DNA from: Flaveria trinervia
Lineage: Eukaryota > Streptophyta > Magnoliopsida > Asterales > Asteraceae
Length of the DNA stretch: 64,000 bases
Reading direction: 5' to 3'
NCBI GenBank assembly: GCA_025506515.1
Contig: CM046452.1
Coordinates: forward strand, 42,111,874-42,175,873
Below are positions 43,227-54,620 of this stretch, piece by piece. The notes below the pieces were generated by a model. It made no database searches and had not been told where the DNA came from. It saw only the letters and a program-made list of their open reading frames with translations. The translations under genes were made by a program, and so were the position numbers. Position 1 is the first letter of the stretch; each line of letters starts with the position of its first letter.

Positions 43227-43942
43227 TTTAGAAAGCTTAGAGGTGAAGGAACTTAAGAACAAAGGTGGTTTGAGAGAGAAGTTTGGGAATTTAGGTCTAG
43301 GAGAAGATGAAGATGAGAAAGAAAGAGGGGGAACCGTTGGGTTTTATATGAAAAGGATTCTAGTCAAACTTAATGAAAGAGGATAAACTTTGAAATCCAG
43401 ATGTCGGTCCCACCTATGGAAATGTAGTTTGCTTTTTGCCCAAAAGGTAGTTTTCTTGGAAGTCAAAAACCTTCTGAAGGTAATTTGTCTTCAGAAGTTT
43501 TGATAATAAGCTTCCGAGGTCAAAATGACTTCGGAAGACATTCCTAAGAGTTTTGAAAATTTTGCTTCGGAAGAGAATTAAGACTTGGATGTTTTATTCA
43601 ACTAAGAATAAAGCTTTCGACAGTTAATTTGCTTTGGAAGAAAGTTGTCCTTGAAAACATACAGGTACTTAAGAGAAATGTTAAGCTTTAGAAGATATTT
43701 TACAAATTTCTTCTAAAGACAATTTACTTAAGCAGTTGTTTGTTTTAAAGGCATAAGTTTCTTTTGAAGATAAAACCATATCTTTAAAAGAATTTAAAAG
43801 ATCAAGATTTTTGAAAAAGTCTAAGGAAAATATTCTAAAAAGATTTTCTTCCAAGGAAAACAAGAGCTTATGAAAATGATGAAATAGTCAACTTAGGACA
43901 CACAAATTTTAGAAATAATATGAATTACTTTTAAGAAAATAG
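43227..43942 (-). promoter_or_regulatory. Pol-aORF spacer of A2: motif array, TATA box and CT-rich leader
   Basis: 716 bp between pol stop (43943) and aORF ATG (43226). In reading direction: degenerate CTTCCGAAG/CTTCGGAAG units (43660-43440), a TATA box TATAAAA (43348-43342) and a CT-rich stretch (43330-43270) 116 bp before the ATG. This order (motifs, TATA, pyrimidine-rich leader, ATG) is that of a plant core promoter. Activity not shown by sequence. Confidence 0.55.
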
Positions 43943-44510
43943 CTACCCAAGGTTAATCATCCCAATTGCTGACATGAGATATTTAAATCTCTGCTCATCA
44001 AAAGCTTTAGTGAACAAATCAGCATATTATCCAATTGTGTTAACCTTGACTAGTTTGATCAAGCCTTTCTCATAGTTATCTCTAATCAAATTATACCTAA
44101 GGATGTGTTTTTTCCTTGAGTGCTACACATGATTCTCTATAATAGAGATGGAATTATTGTTTTCTATATGAATAGGAGTCTTTTTAAATTTGAACCCATA
44201 GTCCAGCATTTGATTCTGAATCCAAAGCACATGCGCACAGCAGCTTCTAGCAGCAATGTATTCAGTTTCAGTAGTTGATGTAGAGATACAGGATTGCTTC
44301 TTGTATTGCCATGAGACAACCCTTCCACCAAGAATCTGACATCCCCCTAATATAGACTTTGCAGTCATGTTGCATCCACCATAATCACTATCTGTATATT
44401 AATATAGATTAAAGTCAGAATTCTTTGGATACCAAAGGCCAAGTGTTGAGGCACCTTTGAGGTATCTTAAATTTCTCTTGACAATGATAAGATGTGACAT
44501 CTTGGTGTTG
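43943..44510 (-). pseudogene. pol: RNase H of A2
   Basis: The piece 44368-44123 reads MTAKSILGGCQILGGRVVSW, CISTSTTETEYIAARSCCAH and IHIENNNSISIIENHV. The end, ADLFTKAFDEQRFKYL, reaches a stop at 43943. The junction between the two parts is shortened, losing the KHSKTKHIDIR segment. Confidence 0.8.
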
Positions 44511-45400
44511 GCTTGATATCATTCACAAACACATGTGGTAAATATGATATCAGGCCTGCTAGCTTTAAGGTACATGAGAGACCCAATCATAGCCCTATAG
44601 AGATGTTCATTCACATATTCCCCCTCAAGGTCAGGACCATGGGAGTGGTTTCTTGCTATAGGTGTCTTAACAATCTTGCAATCAGTCATGTTGAACCTCT
44701 TGAGTATGTATTGAACATACTTTGACTGACTTATGAGGATGCCATCTTCAACTTTCTTCATTTGAATTCCTAGAAAGAAATTGAGTTACCCCATGGCACT
44801 CATTTCAAATCTATCCTTCATCAGTTTCTCAAAGTCTTTATAGAGCTTTGGATTAGTTGAACCAAATATGATGTCATCTACATACACTTGCACTAGCATC
44901 AAGTCATTTCTTGTTTCTTTGATGAAGAGAGTTCCATCTATAGTACCTCTTCTGTATCCATGCTTGTAGAGACACTAAGATAGAGTCTCATACCACTTTC
45001 TTGGTGCTAGATACAACCCATAAAGAGCCTTATCAGGCCAGCAAATACAATTAGGGTGATCATGATTTGTAAAGCTAGGTGGTTGTTTGACATACACCTC
45101 TTTATCAATCACCCGATAGAGAAAAGGACAGTTGACATCAAGTTGGTAGACCTTGAAATTCTTAGATGCAGCAAAAGCTAAGAATATCCTAATAGCTTCC
45201 AGTCTTGCTATAGGAGCAAAGACATTTGTGTAGTCAATTCCTTCTTCTTGTGTGTATCCTTGAACAACTAGTCTTGACTGGTTGTTGATGAAAAGTCCTC
45301 TATCATCCTTCTTATTCCTAAAACCCATTGGGTTCCGATAGTAGTCTTCCGATGAGGAAGAGGACATATGTTCCAAACCTTTTGCCTTTTGAATTAAAGA
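44511..45400 (-). pseudogene. pol: Reverse transcriptase of A2
   Basis: 45376-44975: MGFRNKKDDRGLFINNQSRL, VVQGYTQEEGIDYTNVFAPI, ARLEAIRIFLAFAASKNFKV and DKALYGLYLAPRKWYETLS. The next frame has LVQVYVDDIIFGST near 44875-44910 (YVDD intact). 44761-44519 encodes KVEDGILISQSKYVQYILKR and the YRAMIGSLMYLKASRPDIIF segment. Breaks near 44975 and 44790. Confidence 0.85.
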
Positions 45401-45944
45401 AGCTCCTCTTGCATGGCTTCAAGCCAACTTCAATCGTTAAGAGCCTTATCAATTTTCTTAGACTCTATCTAAGATAAGAAACAGGAGTGAAGACAACATT
45501 TGCATCATGGGTTTGTCCTCTTGTTCTTACCTCTGAATCAACATCTCCAATGATGTTTGAGGTAGGATGAGACTTATGAATCCTTATCTGAGAAATCATA
45601 ACAAGTTGTTGAGAGGAATCTAAATTAGAAAAACTTTGATCTGGCATTGAGGTTTCTCCCACCACATCCGCACACTATCAATGGAAACTTGATCCAAAGA
45701 GTGTGTCACATCATTGATGTTGTCTTCAATGAATTGGTTCCCAACATCAAGAAATTATTGATCACTTTCACCACCACCATGGTCTTCTACATTTGAAGAT
45801 TCTTTATTTGGTTGTTAAGCCTCTAAGATGGAAATTAAAAGCATCTCAAATGTATCAGCTGAATTTGTCATTTTGTGCTGATAGAAACTTCATTTGTAGA
45901 ATTAGTTACAATTGGAGCTGAAGATGCATAGCTTGAAGGTCATC
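45401..45944 (-). pseudogene. pol: Pol linker of A2
   Basis: Non-conserved Ser/Gln/His-rich sequence with several stops; the readable piece at 45665-45465 has SDSSQQLVMISQIRIHKSHP-like sequence and IIGDVDSEVRTRGQTHDAN, the usual end of the linker before reverse transcriptase. Confidence 0.6.
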
Positions 45945-46930
45945 TTAGCTCAAATCTAGATCAGGATCACCTGTTAGTAAAATATTGACAAACCCTAAAA
46001 CATTGTCACAAGATTTGTTAAAACAGTTGGTAACTAAATCAAGATCAAATAGCCAATAAGGACCAGAGCCATTTACACTGGGTGTGTGTTCATTGAAGGT
46101 CACATTGGCTGACTTCTTAACTATCCTGGTTCGGAGATTGTGTACTCTATAAGCCTTATCTTGAGAAGTGTATCCAATGAAGTGTCCATTATCTGATTTA
46201 TCAGCAATTTGGCAATTTGATCTTTGGTATTCTAGATGGTACAAGGACATCCAAATGACCTGAGAAAACCAATGAAAGGATTTCTCTTGTGCCAAAGTTC
46301 ATAAGGAGTCTTACCATGTCTCCTAACCACTAAAACTTTGTTCTGCACATAGCAGGCAGTGTTGACTGCCTATTCCCAGAAAGTGATGGGTACTTTAGAG
46401 TCAGACAACATAGCTTTTACTGCTTCAATCAGTATCCTGTTTCTCCTCTCAGCAACACCATTTTGTTGAGGAGTCCTGGGAGCACTATATTGTCTTGTAA
46501 TACTCTTTTCATCACAAAATTTATCAAGGATTTGGTTCTTGAGTTTAGTTCCTTGATCACATCTTATGGTTTGACCTTGTGATCAGATTGATTCTCAATC
46601 TTTAAGATGAAATTCTTCAGAATCTCAGGAGTCTTATCTTAAGTTCTAAGAAAGAAGACCAAGTGAATCTTGTAAAATTGTTTGTGATCACTAAACAGTA
46701 AGAGGTCCTTCATAGAGTCATTACACTAGTGGGGCCAAAGAGATCCATATAACAAGTGTAGGGTAGTAGTGATGGAATTTTTTTCCTTTGGCTTCTGAGA
46801 TACCTTGTGTTGCTTCCCTTTCAGGCATGCAACACAATGGTCATCACTTTTAAACTCTTTCTTTGGCATTCTAGTTACCAAATCATTCTTAATTAACTTA
46901 TTCATATTCTTATAGTTTACATGGCACATT
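45945..46930 (-). pseudogene. pol: Integrase of A2 (broken)
   Basis: 46929-46726: MCHVNYKNMNKLIKNDLVTR, CVACLKGKQHKVSQKPKE, then broken core sequence to 46300, including the NGVAERRN-type segment around 46450 and the ACYVQNKVLV region near 46340. 46295-45945 covers the C-terminal segment (GHFIGYTSQDKAYRVHNLRT). MDLFGP is disrupted by a deletion. Confidence 0.75.
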
Positions 46931-47400
46931 CTTTTATGCCAAAGAAATGACTCGTCACTCTTTGCTTTGGACAGAAAGCATGAAACTTCTCCTTAGTGAT
47001 ATGTTTCTTGCAAATCTATCTTGTACATGTTGCCTTTCCTAGGGCTCTAAGCAGGATATGCTCATGAGAAATGACCAGCCCGGGCTTGAGAACAATGCAC
47101 TCATGCTTAGTAAACAGAATGTTATAACTCTGATCACAAAATTGTGATACACTCAAAATATTGTATCCAAGCTCCTTGAAAAAGTTTACCTTTCTAATGC
47201 TGAGCTTACCATTTATGACCTTACCCCTTCCAAGTATGTAACCACCTTCATCTCCTCCAAAAGCAACTGGACCTCCATTAATTTTCTTAGAGTTTTGGAA
47301 TAGTGACCTATTGCATGTCATGTTCCTGGAATAGCCACTGTTAATGATCCAAACATTCTTGTTTGTCTTGAGCTGTTCCTGCATAAAAGAGATCATTAGT
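46931..47400 (-). pseudogene. pol: Protease of A2 (active-site Asp lost)
   Basis: 47396-47016, 126 codons: VWIINSGYSRNMTCNRSLF, GGPVAFGGDEGGYILGRGKV and FKELGYNILSVSQFCDQSYN. The catalytic DSG is NSG (codon at 47340-47342), a G-to-A change. Otherwise this is a well-preserved copia protease. Confidence 0.85.
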
Positions 47401-48830
47401 TACATTTCGAAACCCAAGCCTTTCTTGTCTTAGGTTTATCAAAATAAGTTGAAGGTAATGAAATAGTAATATATCAGATAGTCATATTTTGAGGATCCTT
47501 TGCTGTTGTTGATGGAGAACTTTCATTCACTTGGTCTTTCTTGAACTTCCAAACCACCTTTGGATGCATAGACTTGACCTTCGGTACTTTAGAAGTTTTA
47601 CTAACTTCAGAAGTTTTGATTACTGGACCTTTGGAAGATCTTGTTATCATTGCAGCAGGCTTCAGTGCTTTGGAAGTATTCCCTTCTTCTGAGACCAAAT
47701 TTTCTTCTGATGTCAATTTTCCACTTCCCTTCATCTTTATTTTGTAGCTTCCGAAGGAAACAAATTTTCCTTCCGAAGCTTGCTTCTTCTTGAAACTTTT
47801 AGAAGTATCTTTCTTGATCATGTGGAGAGTGCCTTTAGGATTGTAAGGACAATCCTTAGCAAGATAAGAGGAACCCTTGCACATAACACATTCCAACTTC
47901 TTCTTCCTAAGAACCTTCTTTTGTGAACAAGGCTAAACTTGATCACTTTCTTTTTCCGTCTTTATCTTTGCAGATGCAGTGGAAGTCCTTTTAGGGTGAG
48001 GACTTCCTTTGGAGTTAGATGGTTTAGATTGTGTAGCAGTGGTACATAACTAATCAACCTTCTTTTTGTTGCTAAGATGGTTTAAACATGAAACAGAACT
48101 CTTGGTACTAGAGTTAAGGTTGATGTCTTCAGTCTTAACCACTTCAAACCATGTAGAGATAAAGATTTGTTTTTGCTTAGAGTCAAAAGTGGCCTTGATC
48201 TCTTGAGCCTTCTTTGCTTTTCTCTTGCCCTTTCTGATCAAGTTCATTCTCATTGACTTGGTCATCACAGTCTTCTTACTCTCCTCAAAAGGATAGTGAC
48301 CCTTCTTAGAATCCTCTTCTTCACTCCTCTCAAAGGCATTCTCCACTATCACTTTTTCCTCCTTTTAGTCAAGGGGTCTATGAGAGGAAGCTCATCTTCA
48401 CAAGTTCCACACTTAGGAGATCTTACAGACAAAATGGTGTGTGGAGGAGCTGTCTCACTAGATCCCAGTCCCTGCTTGTTTTGATAACAAACTTTTTAAC
48501 GCAAGGATGAGGATATGATATTCTTGAAGGTTTCTTCTTCAAGAGCACATTACCCTGGGTTTGCTGATCACAAGCTTAGCCTGGCATTTAGTCAACACGG
48601 TTATAAGATCTTGAATTTGAGTCCCGTAGTTGGTGTGTTCATGTTTAAGAACTGAAATGGTTTTCTCTAATTCCTCTATTTTCAATTTATAATCATATTC
48701 AGATCTTTTGAAATCAAATTTTAAGATATTCAAGGACTCAAGATCAGATCTCATCTCTAAGTTGTTGGACCTGTATCTATTAACTTTAGCAATACATTTA
48801 GGTGTACAAGGATTTTGCTTCATCATGGTC
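47401..48830 (-). pseudogene. gag: Gag extension of A2: coiled coil and decayed second knuckle
   Basis: In reading order: coil at 48826-48539 (RSDLESLNILKFDFKRSEYD, KLKIEELEKTISVLKHEH, then TNYGTQIQDLI), a Lys-rich segment (48352-48050), the degenerate knuckle CVMCKGSSYLAKDC (His replaced by Tyr, about 47890-47850) and a Lys/Ser/Thr region to 47474. CTTCCGAAGG motifs occur in the coding DNA at 47745-47785. Confidence 0.7.
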
Positions 48831-49749
48831 AGCCATCAGTGTTTGGTTTGGAGAAACATCTTCCACCTGAAAACTCCAGTCAAAGCCTCCTTCTTCAACA
48901 ACAATAGTAGCTTGCTACTTTCGCTTCTCATTTTGGGTGACTTTCTCAGTGTAGTTTGGTCTGGTTTGTGCTTAGCCACCATTTGTCCTTGGTGACTTGC
49001 ATTCCCTAGAAAAGTGCCCCATTTGGTTACAGTTGTAACACTTGACTTCGCTTTTATCCATCCCAAACTTTCCACTGGTTGTATTGCTTAGAAACTTCTT
49101 TTATGTCCTCTTGTAGAACTTCTTGGCTTTGTGAGTGAGAAGAGCCATCTGCTGGACTATTTCCATATACTCCAAATCATTTAGATGGATACAGTCTAGG
49201 TCTTCAAGAGTGAATAGAAAGTTGTCTGAGCTTTCATTAGAAGACACAAAGGCATGTGAAGAATTTATCTCTTGGAACGTGCTTCCTTAATTGTAGCTTT
49301 CTCTTGGTGTCTCCGGGAATGTGATGAAAGGACCCTTTTGTGATTTGGCAAGGTAGCATATAAGATGATGTGAGGTTATATGCTATCCATTTCAGTCACA
49401 TGCAGGGCTGAACTCAGTTGATTGTTGGAGTTACTAGACGAACCTTGCATGTTCATCTCCATCTACTATCCATGAAGAATACCATACAACTCAGTCAAGG
49501 TGAGAGTCTTAAGGATCTCAGTTCTCTTGATAACAACACAGTAATATGTCCATTGCCTAAGAAAAATGGACATAAACTTTCTTACAATGTCTCTAGTTTC
49601 AAGAGTCACTCCAACATCCACTAGAGTGTCCACAATCTCAACATACCTGAAGTATTGTTGAGTAATGGTTTCCACTATTTTAATGGTGAAGTTTTCAAAC
49701 TACTGCATCAGGATATTTTTCTTGTTCTCCTTGGCTTTAGTAGAACCCT
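48831..49749 (-). pseudogene. gag: Gag capsid and nucleocapsid of A2, up to E
   Basis: An intact zinc knuckle CYNCNQMGHFSREC is at 48999-49040. Upstream is broken capsid sequence including RRQWTYYCVVIKRTEILKTL-like text (49675-49466), matching KFVSALPNEWTFYYVSIKRI of E. Interrupted at 49754 by E; continues at 62285. Confidence 0.75.
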
Positions 49750-49754
49750 CATAC
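49750..49754. other. Target-site duplication CATAC (element E)
   Basis: CATAC precedes the 5' LTR of E; CATAA follows the 3' LTR at 62285-62289 (4 of 5). Uninterrupted B sequence at 7262-7300 confirms that the flanks are contiguous. Confidence 0.85.
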
Positions 49755-50523
49755 TGTTGGATCAAAAAGAAGGCTGGTGCAACCAAAACCAAATCACTTA
49801 GACAAATTTTGGTGCTGCTTAGAAAGGCTTCCGAAGCCAAGTGTGGAACTTCCGAAGGAAATATAGTTCTTCCAAAGACAAAGTAAAAGTTCCACTTCCG
49901 AAGGAAAAGCTCTACTTCCAAAGATAAAGTATTCACTTCCGAAGAAGAAGTCTCAAAAGAAGAAATTAGAAGACTACTTCCGAAGTATGAAGAAAGAAGA
50001 AATTCTCAAGCCTCGGAAGAAGCAGCCTCTTCCGAAGTATAAGTGGCTTCGGAAGTACTTGTTCTTCCGAAGCCATTTAACCTTTGGAAGACACTGCTAT
50101 GAACCAGTGGACATAAGTATGGTCTCTGACACTCCGCTACAAACCTCTGATACTGCATGGCATTTTCTCAAAGAGCCATGTAGTTGACCATACTTTATTC
50201 CATTGTTCACCTTTTTATGTTAGTACAAGTTACCAACTTTAGCTACTGACAAAAGGTAAGTCAGGGACATGTCCTGACTACCATATCTCAGACAAAGTCT
50301 TACCTGATATACCTTAAACTATAGCTTTGTAGTATTTCATTTAGTTATAGGATTCCAGCTGGTATCAAAGTATATCTGGTTATAGGTAGTATTATATATA
50401 GTTTCTCATTGTAACTCATAAAGTATGCTTGTAAGAGCCTTGTAATATTTGAGTTGAGAAGCAATATATGCAAGTACCTTGAAAATTACTTTTTGTGTTT
50501 TATTACTTATTATATTGTTATCA
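49755..50523 (+). repeat. 5' LTR of E, truncated
   Basis: 769 bp against 856 bp for the 3' LTR. Homology ends at TTGTTATCA (50523), where the 3' LTR goes on for another 88 bp. A dense array of CTTCCGAAG/CTTCGGAAG lies at 49826-50095. TATATATAG at 50392-50400 is the only TATA-like sequence. Confidence 0.85.
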
Positions 50524-50527
50524 GAGC
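50519..50527 (+). other. Remnant of the E primer-binding site
   Basis: Only TATCAGAGC of TGGTATCAGAGC remains, fused to the LTR through the TATCA shared by LTR and primer site. Confidence 0.7.
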
Positions 50528-50603
50528 TTCTTAGGCTCTTGATTGTGAGATCTAACCATCCAAATCAACTTGTTTTTCACTCCTCCTTACAACTCTCACA
50601 AAA

Positions 50604-51340
50604 ATGGCTCTTAGCAAATCCGAAGTAGAGATGGGAAACATGACCAAAGCTCCCATCATTACTCCTGAGAACTTCAAGTCTTGGAGCAGAAGAATGGAAG
50701 GCTTCCTGAGATACCAAGACAGCAAGATGTGGAACTCCATTATGAACGGCCCGTATAAACCCAAGGTCGCAGCTCCTGGTGGAAACAGTGCCATGATAGG
50801 AAAAGTTGTTGAAGATTCTTCTGACGAAGACCAAAAGAAAATGGACGTTGACAGCAATGCAATGACCATTCTGATGACTGCAATAACCAACTCCATCATG
50901 GTGGGGTTTGAGTAATGTAAGTCTGTTAAAGAATTGTTTGATGCACTTGCTCAAATGTATTCAAGCTCCAACGACTCCAAGAAGGACTCACTGAAGTAGC
51001 AGTTCGAGAACTTCACTTATATTACTAGAGAGACCCTCAACCAGCGGTATTTCAGGTACATGGATCTTATTCTTCACTTCAGTCTGTGAAGATCACTCCT
51101 GAACTTAGAGATCTTACAAGAAAGTTTGTGAGTGCTCTTCCAAATGAGTGGACATTCTACTATGTCTCTATCAAGAGGATAGAGAACTTGAACACTCTTA
51201 CTATGACTGAACTCTATGGCATCCTTGATGGATACCGGTTGGAGATGGAGAGTAAAAAGGGCGACCAAACAAGCAGCCCTCTAAGCCTTCCTGCTAGCAA
51301 CGCTTTAATGGTTGTTGAAGGCTCAGTACCCCCACAGCCT
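50604..51340 (+). pseudogene. gag: Gag capsid of E
   Basis: ATG at 50604: MALSKSEVEMGNMTKAPIIT, then FKSWSRRMEGFLRYQDSKMW, to a TAA at 50913-50915 replacing a Gln codon. Continues in the same family as CKSVKELFDALAQMYSSSND, another Gln-to-TAG at 50997-50999, and 51086-51340 (KFVSALPNEWTFYYVSIKRI, LNTLTMTELYGILDGYRLEM). This is the UBN2-type capsid of copia Gag. Confidence 0.9.
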
Positions 51341-51770
51341 TAGAAATACCTGACATACAACCAATAGCCATCCTGCTCTTCTTGACCTTACATCACTTTC
51401 CCTAAGACTCTAAGGTCTCAACAGGCTTAGCACAACTCCTTTCTGGACAGTTGTGCCTTTGTCTCAGGAAGTGGTCACTCTCGTGATTTTCAATACTGTT
51501 TTGATGATCTAGAGAGTTTCAGTCCAGACGATGTAGAGTATATGGACATCGTCCAACAGATGGCTCTTTTAACCTACAGAGCGAAGAAGTTCTTTAAGAG
51601 AACTGGAAGGCAATTATCTCAGAACCCAACCGCCAACAAGTTTGGGTTTGATGAGACCAAGGCCAAATGTTACAATTGTAACCAACTTGGTCATTTTACA
51701 AGGGAATGCAAGTCTCCCGATTCAAACTCGAGAACCCCACAGACCTCCACACATCCCTCTTCATAAAAGC
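51341..51770 (+). pseudogene. gag: Gag nucleocapsid of E
   Basis: After stops the frame reopens at 51542 with MALLTYRAKKFFKRTGRQL and an intact zinc knuckle CYNCNQLGHFTREC (51668-51709). Ser/Pro-rich tail to 51766. Confidence 0.85.
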
Positions 51771-53205
51771 CCACTGGAAAGTCAACTGAAATAGCTGCAA
51801 TGGCTCAAGAAGTTGACTGGAGCTTTACGGTTCACGATGTGAATCCTACTCAAGCTCTCATGGCCGAAACAGATGATAACCAGGTATATGAACATCTTTG
51901 TACTCCTGCCTATATAGCTAAGGTTAAATTATATGAGGACTGCAACAGGGAAATTAAATCTGATATTGAGTCTTTAAATGTTTTAAGGTTAAATTATATC
52001 AGGACTACAACAGGGAAATTAAATCTGATATTAAGTCTTTAAATGTTTTGAAATCTAATTTTAAAAGGGTAGAATCTGACTATCTAAAGAAAATTAAAGA
52101 GTTAGAGAAAACTATTTCCCTATTAAAACATGAACACACCAATTACAAGACTCAAATAAAGGATTTAATATCCAAATTGTCTGAGGCTCAAGCCCAGCTT
52201 GTCAGCACTGAGGCTTAAGCCAGGAAGTATGCTATTTCTGAGCAAAACTTCCAAGTTATTATTGCATCATCCTCCCACTCTAAAATCTGTTATCAAAATA
52301 AAGGAGGGTTGGGGACTAATGAAATTGCTCCACCACATTCTTATGAGTCCATAAGACAACCAAGATGTGGTACTGAAGAGCAAAAGGTTCCATCTGCTGA
52401 CCCTTCTTCACATCAGTTGAAGAATGATGCAACAATAGTGGCCACCACAGGGAAGGAACAAGTAAATCCACCCACCTCTCCCAGTGAAGATCAAACCCTT
52501 ACCACCAAAGCCCGAAGAAGCAGAGCTAAAGCTACCAGAAGAACTGCTAAGAAAGTGGCTGAGTCTAAGCTGATGATTGACCCAAAACAAAAGGGTGTCT
52601 TTATCTCATCTGGATTCTAGGTGATAGGTACTTTTGATTTAGGAAAGGATTGTAGTACCAGCACTCCTGTCCTACCAAAGGATCAGAAGTTAAAGGGAAA
52701 GGTTGTTGACAAAGATGGAAAGACTAAGAAACAGCAACCTACAAGCTCCTAAAAGACTAACATTACATGCATAATGTGCGGTTTGCAAAACCGCATGGCT
52801 AAATATTGTTACTACAATCCTACTAGCACACATTATGCAAATAATGTTAGAAAGGAAGGAGTCGGGGAAGGTTTCTCATTTGGACCTTATCAGATGGTCC
52901 AAGTGATGAATAAGGGAAAGCTAGTTTCTGAAGCTAGGTTGTCTTTACAAGAAACTCCTTCTTCCGAAGGAAAAATGGCTTTGGAAGCAAAAGCAGTTAA
53001 AATTCTAAAGAAAAAGAAAATTCCCTTGAAACCATTCCAGAAAAAGACTGCTTCGGAAGAAAAGGTGGTGAAAGATTCTTCCGAAAATATAGAACCTTCA
53101 GAACAATGCCATGTTGCAAAAGCTTCTACAAGTACATCTTCCATGATCAACCAAAGGATGGATTGGAAGATCAATAAAGATGCTACAGCACAAACCTCTT
53201 CTTAA
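51771..53205 (+). pseudogene. gag: Gag extension of E
   Basis: Pieces: WSFTVHDVNPTQALMAETDD (51800), a coil at 51890-52200 with a 61-bp tandem duplication (about 51925-52046) and TNYKTQIKDL, a Lys/Arg-rich segment (52309-52620), a decayed second knuckle CIMCGLQNRMAKYC (52768-52809, His to Arg) and a Lys/Glu/Ser-rich end to 53205. CTTCCGAAGG and CTTCGGAAG occur in this coding DNA (52960-53090). Confidence 0.75.
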
Positions 53206-53895
53206 AAGACATCTATTGACCCCCATGCTTAACTTTTGGTTCAACTATGTCACTATCTTTGGAGGAACCCAAGAACAACTAGGCTTGGGTCTTCAGTGAA
53301 AACTAAAAATCTCATCTTATGTGCAAGGACATCCATATGACAAGAACAACAATGTCCGGATTGTAGACCGTGGATGCTCTAACCAAATGACAGGAACAGA
53401 TCTCTCCTTCAACAGTTTCAACACTATGATGGAGGTCCTGTCCAATTTGGAGGTGAGGCCAGAGGATATATTTCTAGCAGAGGAAGTATATCCAATGGTA
53501 ATTTAAAAATTGACAAAGTTAACTTTGTCTAACAGCTTAAACACAATCTGTTAAGTGTTTCTTAGTTTTGTGATCAAAAGCACCAGATGCTTTTCACAGA
53601 GCATGAGTGCATTATCCTCAAACCAGGGATGACAATTCCACCGGAATTGGTGCTTCTTAGATCTCCCAGGAAAGGGGATATGTATAAGCTGGATATGAAC
53701 AATGCTTCCCCAATGGGTGAAGTATCATGCTTTCTTTCCAAAGCTGATAGTGATGAGTCAACACTTTGGCATAAACATATGTGTCATGTAAATTTTAAGA
53801 CGAATAAATTGGCTAAAAATAACTTGGTACATGGTTTTCCTAAAAAGGAATTTTTCTGCAAAGACAACTGTGTTGCATGCCTGAAAGGGAAGTAA
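53206..53895 (+). pseudogene. pol: Protease and GAG-pre-integrase of E
   Basis: RIVDRGCSNQMTGTDLSF: the active site is DRG instead of DSG (53366-53374). 53587-53895: LFTEHECIILKPGMTIPPEL, SRKADS-like region, LWHKHMCHVNFKTNKLAKNN and CVACLKGK, ending in a TAA that replaces Gln at 53893-53895. Stops near 53510-53530 and 53565 also break it. Confidence 0.85.
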
Positions 53896-54620
53896 CACAG
53901 GGCCTCTCATAAATCCAAAAGTGTTAACTCCATTACTACTCCATTACACTTATTGCACATGGATCTTTTTGGTTCCACAAGTATAAAGAGCATTGGAAGG
54001 ATATCATACTGCCTTGTGATAGTTGATGATTTTATAAGATTTACATGGGTATTCTTTTTAAGAACTAAAGATAAAACTGCTGAAACATAAAATCTTTTAT
54101 TCTTAAAATAAAAAATCAAATTGATCACAACGTTAATATTATTAGACGTGATCAAGGGAGTAAGTTTAAGAACTTCATTCTTGACTCATTTTGTAACTCA
54201 AAAGGGATTGCCAGAGAATATAGTGCTCCCAGAACTCCTCAACAAAATGGTGTTGCTAAGAGGAGGAACATGACACTTATTGAAGCTGCTCGAACTATGT
54301 TAGTTGATTCCATACTACCTCTAACATTTTGGGCAGAGGCAGTTAGCACTGCATGCTATGTGCAGAACAGAGTTCTTGTAGCTAAGCCACATAGAAAACC
54401 CCCTTATGAGCTATGGAACAAGAGGCCACTGTTCATTGGGTTTTTAAGGTCCTTTGGCAGCAGGTGTACCATACTTAACACAAAGGACAATTTAGCAAAA
54501 CTTGTTGAAAAGTCAGATGATGTTATCTTTGTTGGATACTCCTCTAGCTCCAGAGCTTATAGAGTATACAACATTAAGAATCAATATTTGAGGAGTCATC
54601 TAATATAGTTGTTAATAAGC
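53896..54620 (+). pseudogene. pol: Integrase core of E
   Basis: In order: LLHMDLFGSTSIKSIGRIS (first Asp kept), IVDDFIRFTWVFFLRTKDK, a broken part around 54090, RRDQGSKFKN (second Asp kept, neighbours changed) and NGVAKRRNMTLIEAARTML, where the catalytic Glu of the usual AERxN is Lys. 54270-54608 is open through ACYVQNRVLVAKPHRKP and ELWNKRPLFIGFLRSFGSR. Inactive. Confidence 0.85.
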
